The notes beneath the pieces are model-generated. The model made no database searches. It saw nothing but the letters and a program-made list of their open reading frames with translations, and was not told the DNA's origin. Shown one piece after another: positions 1 through 7,680 of a stretch of DNA of 64,000 bases. This stretch comes from CAZMNY01 sp964567745. GTDB lineage: Bacteria > Planctomycetota > Planctomycetia > Pirellulales > Pirellulaceae. Positions within the stretch are counted from its first letter, which is position 1, and each line of letters opens with the position of its first letter. The stretch spans positions 62,001 to 126,000 of the forward strand of contig CAZMNY010000002.1 of NCBI GenBank assembly GCA_964567745.1, read 5' to 3'. The position numbers and the translations under genes were made by a program.

Positions 1-2
1 CG

Positions 3-1118
3 ACTCTCAAAGAACTCAAGGCGAAAGCCGCAAAGGCCGACGCCCAAGAACAAACCACATTGAAGAAGTCGATCGCCGATCTCGAATATTCGCTCCCGAA
101 AAACCTTCCGACCATTCCCAGCATTCGCAACGACTTTGAAAAGCGAACGACGATCCACATTCTTCGAAGGGGTATTTGGGAGCACAAGGGTGCTGCCGTC
201 GCACCGCGTCCGCTAAGCGTGCTCGTCTCCGAATCGATGAACGAGCTTCCCGCCGAGACGGAAACTCCGAGAACTCAACTTGCTCGCTGGCTTACTCACC
301 CCGACAACCCGCTCACGGCGCGCGTCATTGTCAATCGAGTTTGGCAACATCACTTCGGAGTCGGGTTGGTGGAGACAGCGAACGATTTCGGAATTCACGG
401 CGCGAAGCCTAGCCACCCGCAACTGCTCGATTGGCTGGCTCGCTCGCTGATGGAAAACGGCTGGCGACTCAAGCCGATTCATCGGTTGATTGTATCGAGC
501 CGCACGTACCGCCAGGCGAGTTTGTCGTCACAAGCTCGCGAGGCCGCCAGCGACGATCCGAACAACCGGTTGCTTTGGCGATTCAGTCGCCGGCGGCTGT
601 CAGCCGAGGAGATACGGGACCAGATGCTGACGGTTTCGGGCGCGATAAACTTGCAAGCCGCGGGGCCGAGCATAATGGTGCCGGTCGACGCCGAGCTCGT
701 TGGCTTGCTCTACAAACCGACTCAGTGGCGAGTCCATAATGACGTTGCAGAACACGCTCGACGAACAATCTACTTGATCGCAAAACGCAATTTACGACTT
801 TCATTCATGAAGGCGTTTGATGCGCCGGCCTTGCAGACAAGCTGTCCGGAGCGAGGCCATAGCACGCATGCTCCGCAGGCTCTCGAATTGCTCAACGGCG
901 CATTTGCAAATGCGACAGCGGACTCGTTCGCGAGTCGATTGCAGCGCGAGTGCGGCGACAACTCAAAGGCAATCGTCGAGCGAGGCTATTGGCTCGCTTT
1001 GGGCCGGCGACCGTCGGAAACAGAGCGGCGACTTTCGATTGAGTTTGTCCGCGACCAGCCGTTGCGCGAATTCGCTTTGGCTCTGATCAATCTCAACGGG
1101 TTTGTCTATGTTCGATAA
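3..1118 (+). CDS. DUF1553-domain protein, C-terminal part (5' end outside window)
   Basis: The reading frame is open from the left edge, so the gene starts upstream and only about the last 370 codons are seen. The segment TARVIVNRVWQHHFGVGLVE, followed by the HPQLLDWLA and SSRTYRQAS blocks, is the hallmark of DUF1553. That domain forms the C-terminal half of Planctomycete proteins that usually also carry DUF1549 and a cytochrome-like domain. The frame ends in GFVYVR, like other members. It overlaps the start of the DUF1501 gene by 11 bases, so the two are co-transcribed, as is usual for this pair. Function is unproven; family members are exported and are thought to act in polymer or complex-substrate breakdown. 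Confidence 0.9.
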   Translation, partial: TLKELKAKAAKADAQEQTTLKKSIADLEYSLPKNLPTIPSIRNDFEKRTTIHILRRGIWEHKGAAVAPRPLSVLVSESMNELPAETETPRTQLARWLTHPDNPLTARVIVNRVWQHHFGVGLVETANDFGIHGAKPSHPQLLDWLARSLMENGWRLKPIHRLIVSSRTYRQASLSSQAREAASDDPNNRLLWRFSRRRLSAEEIRDQMLTVSGAINLQAAGPSIMVPVDAELVGLLYKPTQWRVHNDVAEHARRTIYLIAKRNLRLSFMKAFDAPALQTSCPERGHSTHAPQALELLNGAFANATADSFASRLQRECGDNSKAIVERGYWLALGRRPSETERRLSIEFVRDQPLREFALALINLNGFVYVR

Positions 1119-2538
1119 GCACCAACTTCAGGGTCTCGGCCAGCCCAACCGCCGGGCGTTTCTACGGAACTCGTGCTGCGGATTTGGCGGGCTCGCACTC
1201 GCTTCGCTGCTTAACGACGAACGTGTTCGAGCCGATGGTTCAAGTCCTCTCGCAGCGAAGGCGCCCCATGCAACCGCCAAGGCCAAGAGCGTCATCTTTC
1301 TATTCATGGCGGGCGGACCAAGCCAGCTTGAAACATTTGATCCCAAGCCGCTACTAAACCGTTTGCACGGCAAACCGAGACCCGCGCAATTCGGCGAGGC
1401 CAAGTACCAATTCATTCAAAGCGACGCCAAACTGCTCGGCGCCAAACCGACGTTCAAGCGTTACGGCCAGAGTGGAATTGAAGTCTCGAGTCTGTTCCCC
1501 AACATGGCGCGGTGCGTCGATGACCTCGCCGTCATCCGCTCGTGCTATGGCGACATGGTTGTTCATTCCGCCGCACAATACGAGCTTCTCTCGGGAAGAA
1601 CCGTGCCTGGATTTCCGAGTATGGGGTCATGGACTCTCTACGGACTCGGCGCCGAAACGGATTCGTTGCCCGCCTACGTCGTCATGCCTGACCCGAAAGG
1701 CGCTTTGGAGGCGGGGCAGCCGATGTACATGCATGGCTTCTTGCCCGCGGCGTATCAGCCGACCATGTTTCGAACCGGCAAGCGTCCCATTCTCAATCTA
1801 GAACTGCCCGCAGGCATTGCGGCGAGTCAGCGAGAGCGGACGCTTCGATTGATTCGCGAGCTCAACAAGGCAACGCTGCGTCCCGGCGACGACGAGTTAG
1901 AAGCGCGGCTAAACACTTACGACCTCGCATTCAAAATGCAAACCGAAGCGCCGGGCGTGTTCGACTTGAGTCAGGAGACGCAGGATACTCTCGACCTTTA
2001 CGGCGTTGGCAGCGAGCCGACTCATGACTACGGTCGAAGGTGTTTGCAAGCGCGGCGACTGGTCGAAAACGGCGTTCGATTTGTTTGCGTTGTTTCCGGC
2101 GGCGGACCAGGCAACATGCAGTGGGATGCTCATAAAGACATTGAAGAGAACCACGAGCGGAAGGCGGCGGAAACCGATCGCCCCGTCGCTGGTCTTCTGA
2201 CCGACTTGAAACGCCGCGGCTTGCTTGATGAGACATTGATTCTTTGGGGCGGCGAGTTCGGTCGCTCCCCCGAGGCCCAAGCCGGGAAGGGGCGAGATCA
2301 TCACAACCTCGGCTTCTCGATGTTGATGGCCGGCGGCGGCATCCGTGGCGGGTCCGTGGTCGGCGCCACCGATGAAATCGGACTACGCGCCGTCGACTCG
2401 CCTCATCACTTTCGAGACATACACGCCACGATTCTCCACCAATTGGGCCTCGATCAACACAAACTTACCTACCCTCATCTCGGCCGCGACGAGAGACTGA
2501 CATTCCTGGAGGGGAATATTATCGAGTCGATCGTGTAG
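1108..2538 (+). CDS. DUF1501 family protein, Tat-exported
   Basis: The product is 476 aa from the ATG at 1108; a TTG six bases upstream is less likely. The N-terminus carries a twin-arginine motif (NRRAFLRNSCCGFGG) and a hydrophobic stretch, so Tat export is likely. The body has the DUF1501 blocks IFLFMAGGPSQLETFDPKP near residue 70 and WGGEFGRSPEAQAGKGRDHH near residue 395. DUF1501 is related to the alkaline phosphatase/sulfatase superfamily, but no member has a firmly known substrate. It overlaps the preceding DUF1553 gene by 11 bases and converges on serA with about 20 bases between the stops. The family call is firm; the role is not. Confidence 0.93.
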   Translation: MFDKHQLQGLGQPNRRAFLRNSCCGFGGLALASLLNDERVRADGSSPLAAKAPHATAKAKSVIFLFMAGGPSQLETFDPKPLLNRLHGKPRPAQFGEAKYQFIQSDAKLLGAKPTFKRYGQSGIEVSSLFPNMARCVDDLAVIRSCYGDMVVHSAAQYELLSGRTVPGFPSMGSWTLYGLGAETDSLPAYVVMPDPKGALEAGQPMYMHGFLPAAYQPTMFRTGKRPILNLELPAGIAASQRERTLRLIRELNKATLRPGDDELEARLNTYDLAFKMQTEAPGVFDLSQETQDTLDLYGVGSEPTHDYGRRCLQARRLVENGVRFVCVVSGGGPGNMQWDAHKDIEENHERKAAETDRPVAGLLTDLKRRGLLDETLILWGGEFGRSPEAQAGKGRDHHNLGFSMLMAGGGIRGGSVVGATDEIGLRAVDSPHHFRDIHATILHQLGLDQHKLTYPHLGRDERLTFLEGNIIESIV

Positions 2539-2557
2539 CGTCCCGTGCGAAAACGAT

Positions 2558-3751
2558 TCAGCGCGGTTCCAGCAGCACTTGAATGACGTGGTCCTGGCCG
2601 GCAATTTCGTCGACGAGCGACGTTGAGGGAGCTTGGTCGAGCTGCAGCGTACAGCAGGCGGCAAATGCGCCTTCGAAAATCGCGTTCTCCATCTCCTCGA
2701 TATTGATCTCTTCTTCCCGAAGCGCATCGAGTACGCCTGCCAGCACGCCGACACGATTGTAATGACGTACAACCAGCGAATAGGAACCACCAGATCGTGA
2801 GTTGACGTTGACGACATTCAATGGGCGTCCGGTCTCGCGGAACGTCTTGATAATATTGACCACCTCCGCCGCGATCGCTTCGGACGCTTGATTCGTCGAC
2901 GCTCCAATGTGCGGCGTGCAAGTGACTTGTTCGGCGAGGGCCGTATCAGCAAATTCGGCGACGCCCGACCCCGGTTCATCTTCGAACACGTCTAGCCCAA
3001 CTCGCAGCCCTTTCGAGGCGATTGCCTGTTTGAGCGATTCGGTGTCGATCAGATTGCCGCGAGACGTGTTGATCATGATCGCGCCTTTTCGGAGCGCGTC
3101 AAGAAACTCGCGGTCCACAAAGTGATGTGTACCCGAGCTGGCGGCCAAGTGAATTGAGACAGCGTCGCTTTGACGAGCGACATCAAGCTTGGAGGCGGCG
3201 TATTGCACTCCGAGATCGTCGGCGCGTTGCTGAGTCAAGCTGGGGCTCCAGGCGACGACCTTCATTCCGATGCCCTGTGCAAGTCGAGCGACCGCGCGGC
3301 CGATCATTCCCATACCGAGGACTCCGAGCGTGCGGCCCTTCAAGCCTTCCGCCTTGCCGAACTCCTTCTTGTTCCAATTCCCTGCGCGCAGATCTGAGGT
3401 GGCTTCCGCAATTCGCCGATCGCAGGCGATCAACAAACCGACTGCGAGTTCGGCGACCGCGTCGCTGTTGCGTCCGGGGCAATTGGTGACATAGATACCA
3501 CGAGCGCTTGTCGCCTCAACATCGATTGTGTTGACGCCAGCTCCGGCGCGCACGATCAAGGAAAGGCTCTCCCCCGCGTCAATCGTCGCAGCGCTGACTT
3601 TGGTCGAACGAACCACGAGAACGTTGTACCCTGGCACGGTGCCTGGCAAGTCGGCGGCGGTGAGGTCTGGGCAAAAATCGGTCGCCAAACCGGCAACGGC
3701 CAAAGCGGAAAGAGCATGCTCAGAGAGTTTGTCAGCGATCAAAATCTTCAT
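2558..3751 (-). CDS. serA: D-3-phosphoglycerate dehydrogenase with short ACT tail
   Basis: A 397-aa 2-hydroxyacid dehydrogenase that should oxidise 3-phosphoglycerate to 3-phosphohydroxypyruvate, the first step of serine synthesis, in the cytoplasm. The Rossmann motif LGMGMIGR lies at residues 145-152. The catalytic trio is visible as Arg231 (NTSRGN), Glu259 (FEDEP) and His281 (CTPHIGAS). The last 75 residues (SYSLVVRHYNRVGVLAGVLD onward) look like a single ACT domain, so regulation by serine is possible. There is no intervening ASB domain, which makes it the short form rather than the 525-aa type. It stands alone, convergent with the DUF1501 gene. A close paralogue acting on another hydroxyacid cannot be excluded. 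Confidence 0.85.
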   Translation of the reverse strand: MKILIADKLSEHALSALAVAGLATDFCPDLTAADLPGTVPGYNVLVVRSTKVSAATIDAGESLSLIVRAGAGVNTIDVEATSARGIYVTNCPGRNSDAVAELAVGLLIACDRRIAEATSDLRAGNWNKKEFGKAEGLKGRTLGVLGMGMIGRAVARLAQGIGMKVVAWSPSLTQQRADDLGVQYAASKLDVARQSDAVSIHLAASSGTHHFVDREFLDALRKGAIMINTSRGNLIDTESLKQAIASKGLRVGLDVFEDEPGSGVAEFADTALAEQVTCTPHIGASTNQASEAIAAEVVNIIKTFRETGRPLNVVNVNSRSGGSYSLVVRHYNRVGVLAGVLDALREEEINIEEMENAIFEGAFAACCTLQLDQAPSTSLVDEIAGQDHVIQVLLEPR

Positions 3752-3803
3752 CTTGGACCAAGTTGAACGTGGCGGTGGAGGTTTCGAACAGTAAGGTCAA
3801 GCA

Positions 3804-5114
3804 CTATTCCAATCCAATGCAGTAAAGCACTTCTTGGCGTCGTCCCCCTTTTTTGGTTGCAGCTCGCAAGTAGATACGGCTGCCGCAAATGACTGGCGTC
3901 GCAAAGGCTTCAGCTCCCAATTGGTTTTGTGCGACGAGTTCAAATCGCTCTGGATCAGCCTTAAAAACAAAGGTTCGCCCACGCTCGTTCGTCGCGAACA
4001 GGTGGCCGCCGGCGAGCACGGGCGATCCACTGAACGTTCCGCCTAGTCGCCCTTGCCACACTTGCTCCCCGCTGTCACTCTTCCAACATCGAGCAACTCC
4101 CGCGTCAGTCACCGCAAAAAGATAGCCGTTGTGCACGATCATCGATGGAACGTATACACGCACGCTATTCTCCCACGCAAGCTTTCCGGAACCATCAGCC
4201 AGGACTGCGGAGACGTGGTTGTCAGGATAGCCCCCGCTCGTGAACACGCGTGTTCCATCAGTCACGGCGGACGTGACGCATTCGGTTGTCGCACCTTTTG
4301 TTTCCCACAACGTCGCGCCGGTGAGCGGATTGAAACTCGAAACGAGATCGCACCCTGTGAAAATCAGCTGTTCCTTCCCGGCGGCTCGCAGAATGATCGG
4401 CGAAGCGTAGTTCGGCTTCGCCGGGCGGTCACGCTTCCAAACAATCTCGCCCGAGTCGCGAGCAAGTCCCGCGATAGCGCCACCACCCTTATTGTCGGCG
4501 GAGACGATCACCAGTGAGCGATAGATGGCGGGAGACGAACCGTAGCCTTGATGCACCACGTAGTCCGAAATCTTCGTCTGCCAAATCTGCTTACCGGCCC
4601 GATCTAGCGCTGTCGTATAGATCGCGCCGCTGTTAAAAAAATTGACGAAGACTCTTTGGCCGTCGCATGCGACTGAGGATGAGGCGAGCGAGGCCTTTTT
4701 GTTTTTGGCCTTCAGCCCTCCTCGATGTACGACGGTTTGCCAAACAACTTCGCCCGTCCTGCGGTCATAACAGACAACGGTTTGAGTTTCAGCGGTTTCG
4801 TCGGCAGTCGCCAGAAACACGCGGTCGCCTTGCACGGTGGGAGATCCGTGTCCTCGCCCCGGAATCATAGCCTTCCAGACCAAATGCTTGTTCGCGCTCC
4901 ATTCTAGTGGCGGCGTTTGCCCCGCGGCGGCAATCCCGTTTCGATTGGGTCCGCGCCACCACGGCCAGTCGTCTTCGGCCACATCGACGGCGTTTGCATC
5001 GCCAGACTTCGCCTTTCTCGCGCGAGGCTCCTCCCCCATCGCCGGAATCGAGCATAGGCAAGCGAGCAACACAGGAACGTATCGTAAGGATCGCAACATC
5101 GGTTCGGCACTCAT
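3804..5114 (-). CDS. Secreted PQQ-like beta-propeller repeat protein
   Basis: About 436 aa from the ATG at 5114; an ATG at 5099 is equally possible, and a longer in-frame extension upstream lacks a signal sequence. The N-terminus (MLRSLRYVPVLLACLCSIPA) is a signal peptide. The mature start WPWWRGPNRNGIAA is typical of Planctomycete PQQ-like outer-membrane/periplasmic propellers. WD-like blades recur (GDRVFLATADE, GQRVFVNFFNSG, GGHLFATNERG, GSRIYLRAAT). No dehydrogenase active-site residues were recognised, so it is probably a structural or binding propeller. It resembles the gene at 51362-52567 in this window. Its function and partner are unknown. Confidence 0.82.
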   Translation of the reverse strand: MSAEPMLRSLRYVPVLLACLCSIPAMGEEPRARKAKSGDANAVDVAEDDWPWWRGPNRNGIAAAGQTPPLEWSANKHLVWKAMIPGRGHGSPTVQGDRVFLATADETAETQTVVCYDRRTGEVVWQTVVHRGGLKAKNKKASLASSSVACDGQRVFVNFFNSGAIYTTALDRAGKQIWQTKISDYVVHQGYGSSPAIYRSLVIVSADNKGGGAIAGLARDSGEIVWKRDRPAKPNYASPIILRAAGKEQLIFTGCDLVSSFNPLTGATLWETKGATTECVTSAVTDGTRVFTSGGYPDNHVSAVLADGSGKLAWENSVRVYVPSMIVHNGYLFAVTDAGVARCWKSDSGEQVWQGRLGGTFSGSPVLAGGHLFATNERGRTFVFKADPERFELVAQNQLGAEAFATPVICGSRIYLRAATKKGGRRQEVLYCIGLE

Positions 5115-5494
5115 GGTTTGAATAGCAGGCATTCGGTGGAAGCAATAACAGGGTCGGCGTTCGATTCTAACGGGGCGAGAGGGCCGCGCCAGCAGGCAAT
5201 CGAGAAATTGAATTCGATTCATTTCCGATGTGAACCGGCGACCTTTCCAACGCAATCCGGCACTCGTCAACGAATCGACTGGGCGCCGTTGGCAAGACCG
5301 CGATGACAGTCTGGAATTGACGCATTCTCACAGTCGCGTTCTGCACCGAAAATTCGCGCGACGGCCAGATTCCGCGCAATCATTGCAAACCGCATCAGCC
5401 GCATCGAGGTGTGCGAAGAAGCTCGCAAGGCAGTTGACCGGCTCCAGCAACGACCTGGCGTTGTTCACCTGCATCTCTGTAGGGAGCCACCGTC
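5115..5494. other. Intergenic stretch, divergent promoters expected
   Basis: No convincing gene lies here. The short frames on both strands lack family motifs, ribosome-binding sites or codon bias. The stretch separates the minus-strand propeller gene from the plus-strand decayed chemotaxis locus, so it should have held promoters for both. A GGGAG run just before the ATG at 5495 fits a ribosome-binding site. Confidence 0.5.
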
Positions 5495-5932
5495 ATGCGT
5501 TTTGGAGTGCATCTGGTTCGCGAGGGCATCATTACCTCCGAACAGCTTTACGACGCCGTCGAACCACAAGCCGCCCAACGCCCGCAGCTCGGATAGCTCG
5601 CGGTCCGCATGAGCAAGCTCACGATGAAGCAAGTCTTCGCGGTACTTGGCGAGCAAGCGAATAGCAAAGAGTCGTTTGGAAGAATCGCCCGCGACATGCG
5701 GCTGATCAACAAACGAACGCTGGCCGACCTGCTGTTCGTGCAAAGCGAGCAAACACCGTCGCTCGCCGCAACCCTTGTCGACATGGGTGCGATAACCGAG
5801 CAAATGGTGAAAGCGGAGCTAATGAAGGTGCGTAGTCGTCGAGTGCAGTCTCGCGCCAAACGAGATTCCCACGAACCAAGCCAAACTAGTGCGCCCCAAA
5901 CCGGCGCAACGATGTTTCAGTGCGCCAAATAG
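5495..5932 (+). pseudogene. Small chemotaxis-cluster protein, broken by in-frame TAG
   Basis: From the ATG at 5495, preceded by a GGGAG run, a frame encodes MRFGVHLVREGIITSEQLYD and more. It meets a TAG at 5594-5596 and continues in the same frame from MSKLTMKQVFAVLGEQ to 5932. Read through, the product is about 145 aa. It resembles short proteins that precede cheA in planctomycete chemosensory operons, with alternating 'G.IT/L..L' helices. Translation could restart at the ATG at 5609, giving a 107-aa fragment. Together with the damage in the next two genes, I read this as a nonsense-mutated relic. Confidence 0.65.
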
Positions 5933-5948
5933 CTAAGGTGTGAACAAC

Positions 5949-6984
5949 ATGTCCTTCGATGACGCAGAACCTATTGCCGAATTCGTAGTCGAATCCAACG
6001 AGCACTTGGCGGATATCGAAGCCCAAATGCTCGACATTGAGGCTTGCGGAACGGAAGACGATGTCGAATAGGTAAACACGGTCTTTCGCGCTGTTCACTC
6101 GATCAAAGGCGCAGCCGGCTTCATGGGCTTCAGCTCAATCCAAACGCTCGCCCACAGCCTCGAACACGTGCTCAACTTGATGCGGGAGTGTACGCTGATT
6201 CCCACGTCAGAGATCATGGATGTGATGCTGCGAGCCGCTGACTTGCTGCGCAACATGATCAACGACATCAATAACTCAAACAATGTTGATGTCGGCGACT
6301 TTGTTATCGCCTTCGAGCCGATCGCGAATGACGACTCAGCTGTCGCGCCGGCGGAAGCCGCGTCGGCAGACACCGCCGCGCCGGAAGCGCCGCCTCCCTT
6401 TCCGACGATGCAGCGCCGGCGTCAGATAAATCGCAAACAGCGGCCGCCAGCGATACCGCACAGCCAGACGCTGAACCGGCGCGAGCGAAACCGTCGCAGC
6501 CAGCTCAGGGCAAACCGCCCGCGGCCACGGCGTCGGCGCCCAAGAGTTCGCCTCAACCGGTCGAATCGAGCATTCGCGTCTCGGTGGACGTGCTCGACCG
6601 CGTGATGAACCTGGCCGGCGAATTGGTGCTCGGTCGAAACCAGTTCGTGCAAACGGTGAATTCTGAGGACCGTTTCGGCATTGAAAATGTCGCGACGAAC
6701 ATGGATCAAATCACGAGCGAGCTGCAGGAAGCGATCATGAAGACTCGCTTGCAGCCCATCGGCAACGTCTTTGGCAAGTTCACTCGCGTCGTCCGCGACC
6801 TAAGCAATCAGCTCGGCAAGAAGTGTGATCTTTCAATTTCGGGCAAGGAAGTGAAAGTCGACAAGACCGTTATCGAGGCGATGGCGACCCCTTGACTCAC
6901 CTGGTCCGAAACTCGGTCGACCGCGGGATTGAAATGCCGAGCGATCGCGAAAGGATTGGAAAGCCAGCCGGCGGCCAACTCCAT
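5949..6984 (+). pseudogene. cheA: cheA remnant (chemotaxis histidine kinase), multiply broken
   Basis: Starting at the ATG at 5949, an Hpt (P1) domain is evident, with the phospho-acceptor His motif AVHSIKGAAGFMGF. It is interrupted by a TAG at 6069-6071 just before that motif. The Pro/Ala-rich linker changes frame near 6390-6405. The P3 dimerisation domain is then clear (DVLDRVMNLAGELVLGRNQF, then MKTRLQPIGNVFGKFTRVVRD). A second frameshift near 6888 is needed to read on into the N-box (LTHLVRNSVDRGIEMP). Homology stops shortly after GKPAGGQ, so the rest of the ATPase and the CheW-like domain are missing. No functional kinase can be made. Confidence 0.88.
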
Positions 6985-7511
6985 GCATCCGGATTTGGTC
7001 TGCGGCATGCAGCGCCGGCCAAGAGCCCTATAGCATTGCCATGGCGATACGCGACGTGTTGCCGGACTGCGGTCAATGGGACATTCAAATCCTCGCCACC
7101 GACGTGTCCGATGCGGCCATCGCCAAAGCCAGTCGTGGCCGCTACGCCCGTCACGAGATTGAGCGAGGCCTCTCGGAAGCGGCCCTTACCCGATATTTCG
7201 TTCAGGATGGTGATGAGTGGGTCGTCGACGTCCGAATTCGTTCGATGGTCTCCTTCCGCCGATTCAACTTGAGCGATCCTTACACGTCATTCGGCAAATT
7301 CGACATTGTTTTCTGTCGCAACGTCGCCATCTACTTCACGCCCGAAATGCGAAAGTCGGTTTTCCGCCGAATCGCAGCCAATACGAACGTGTACGGCTAT
7401 TTATTCGTTGGCTCCGCCGAGTCGCTTGCGGATATCGGGCCGGAATTTCAACCGCTTCACCATTGCCGTTCGGTCTTCTACCAACCGAATCTCGCTTCAG
7501 TTGGGCGATAG
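6985..7511 (+). pseudogene. cheR: cheR remnant (MCP methyltransferase), N-terminus deleted
   Basis: The frame reads IRIWSAACSAGQEPYSIAM from about 6987, the SAM-binding start of CheR. It continues through ILATDVSDAAIAKASRGRY, FDIVFCRNVAIYF and GYLFVGSAESL to a normal end at 7511. The N-terminal helical domain (about 90-100 aa) that should precede WSAAC is absent. The frame runs directly out of the broken cheA in a different frame, so a deletion has joined cheA to cheR. The internal ATG at 7041 would give only part of the methyltransferase fold. I call it a truncated relic. Confidence 0.87.
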
Positions 7512-7680
7512 CCTCTCTACGGCTCACGTTTTTCTCCCGCGATTGCCTAGCATTGAGAGCGCCCATCTCGCTCACGACCGAACGATTTCGCAACGCATAA
7601 AAGATTGCCGATCGATAGGGACTTCTGGTACGCTATTGGCCTGCTTTTTATGGTGGATCGTCCGATAGTCAAGCCGTGGG

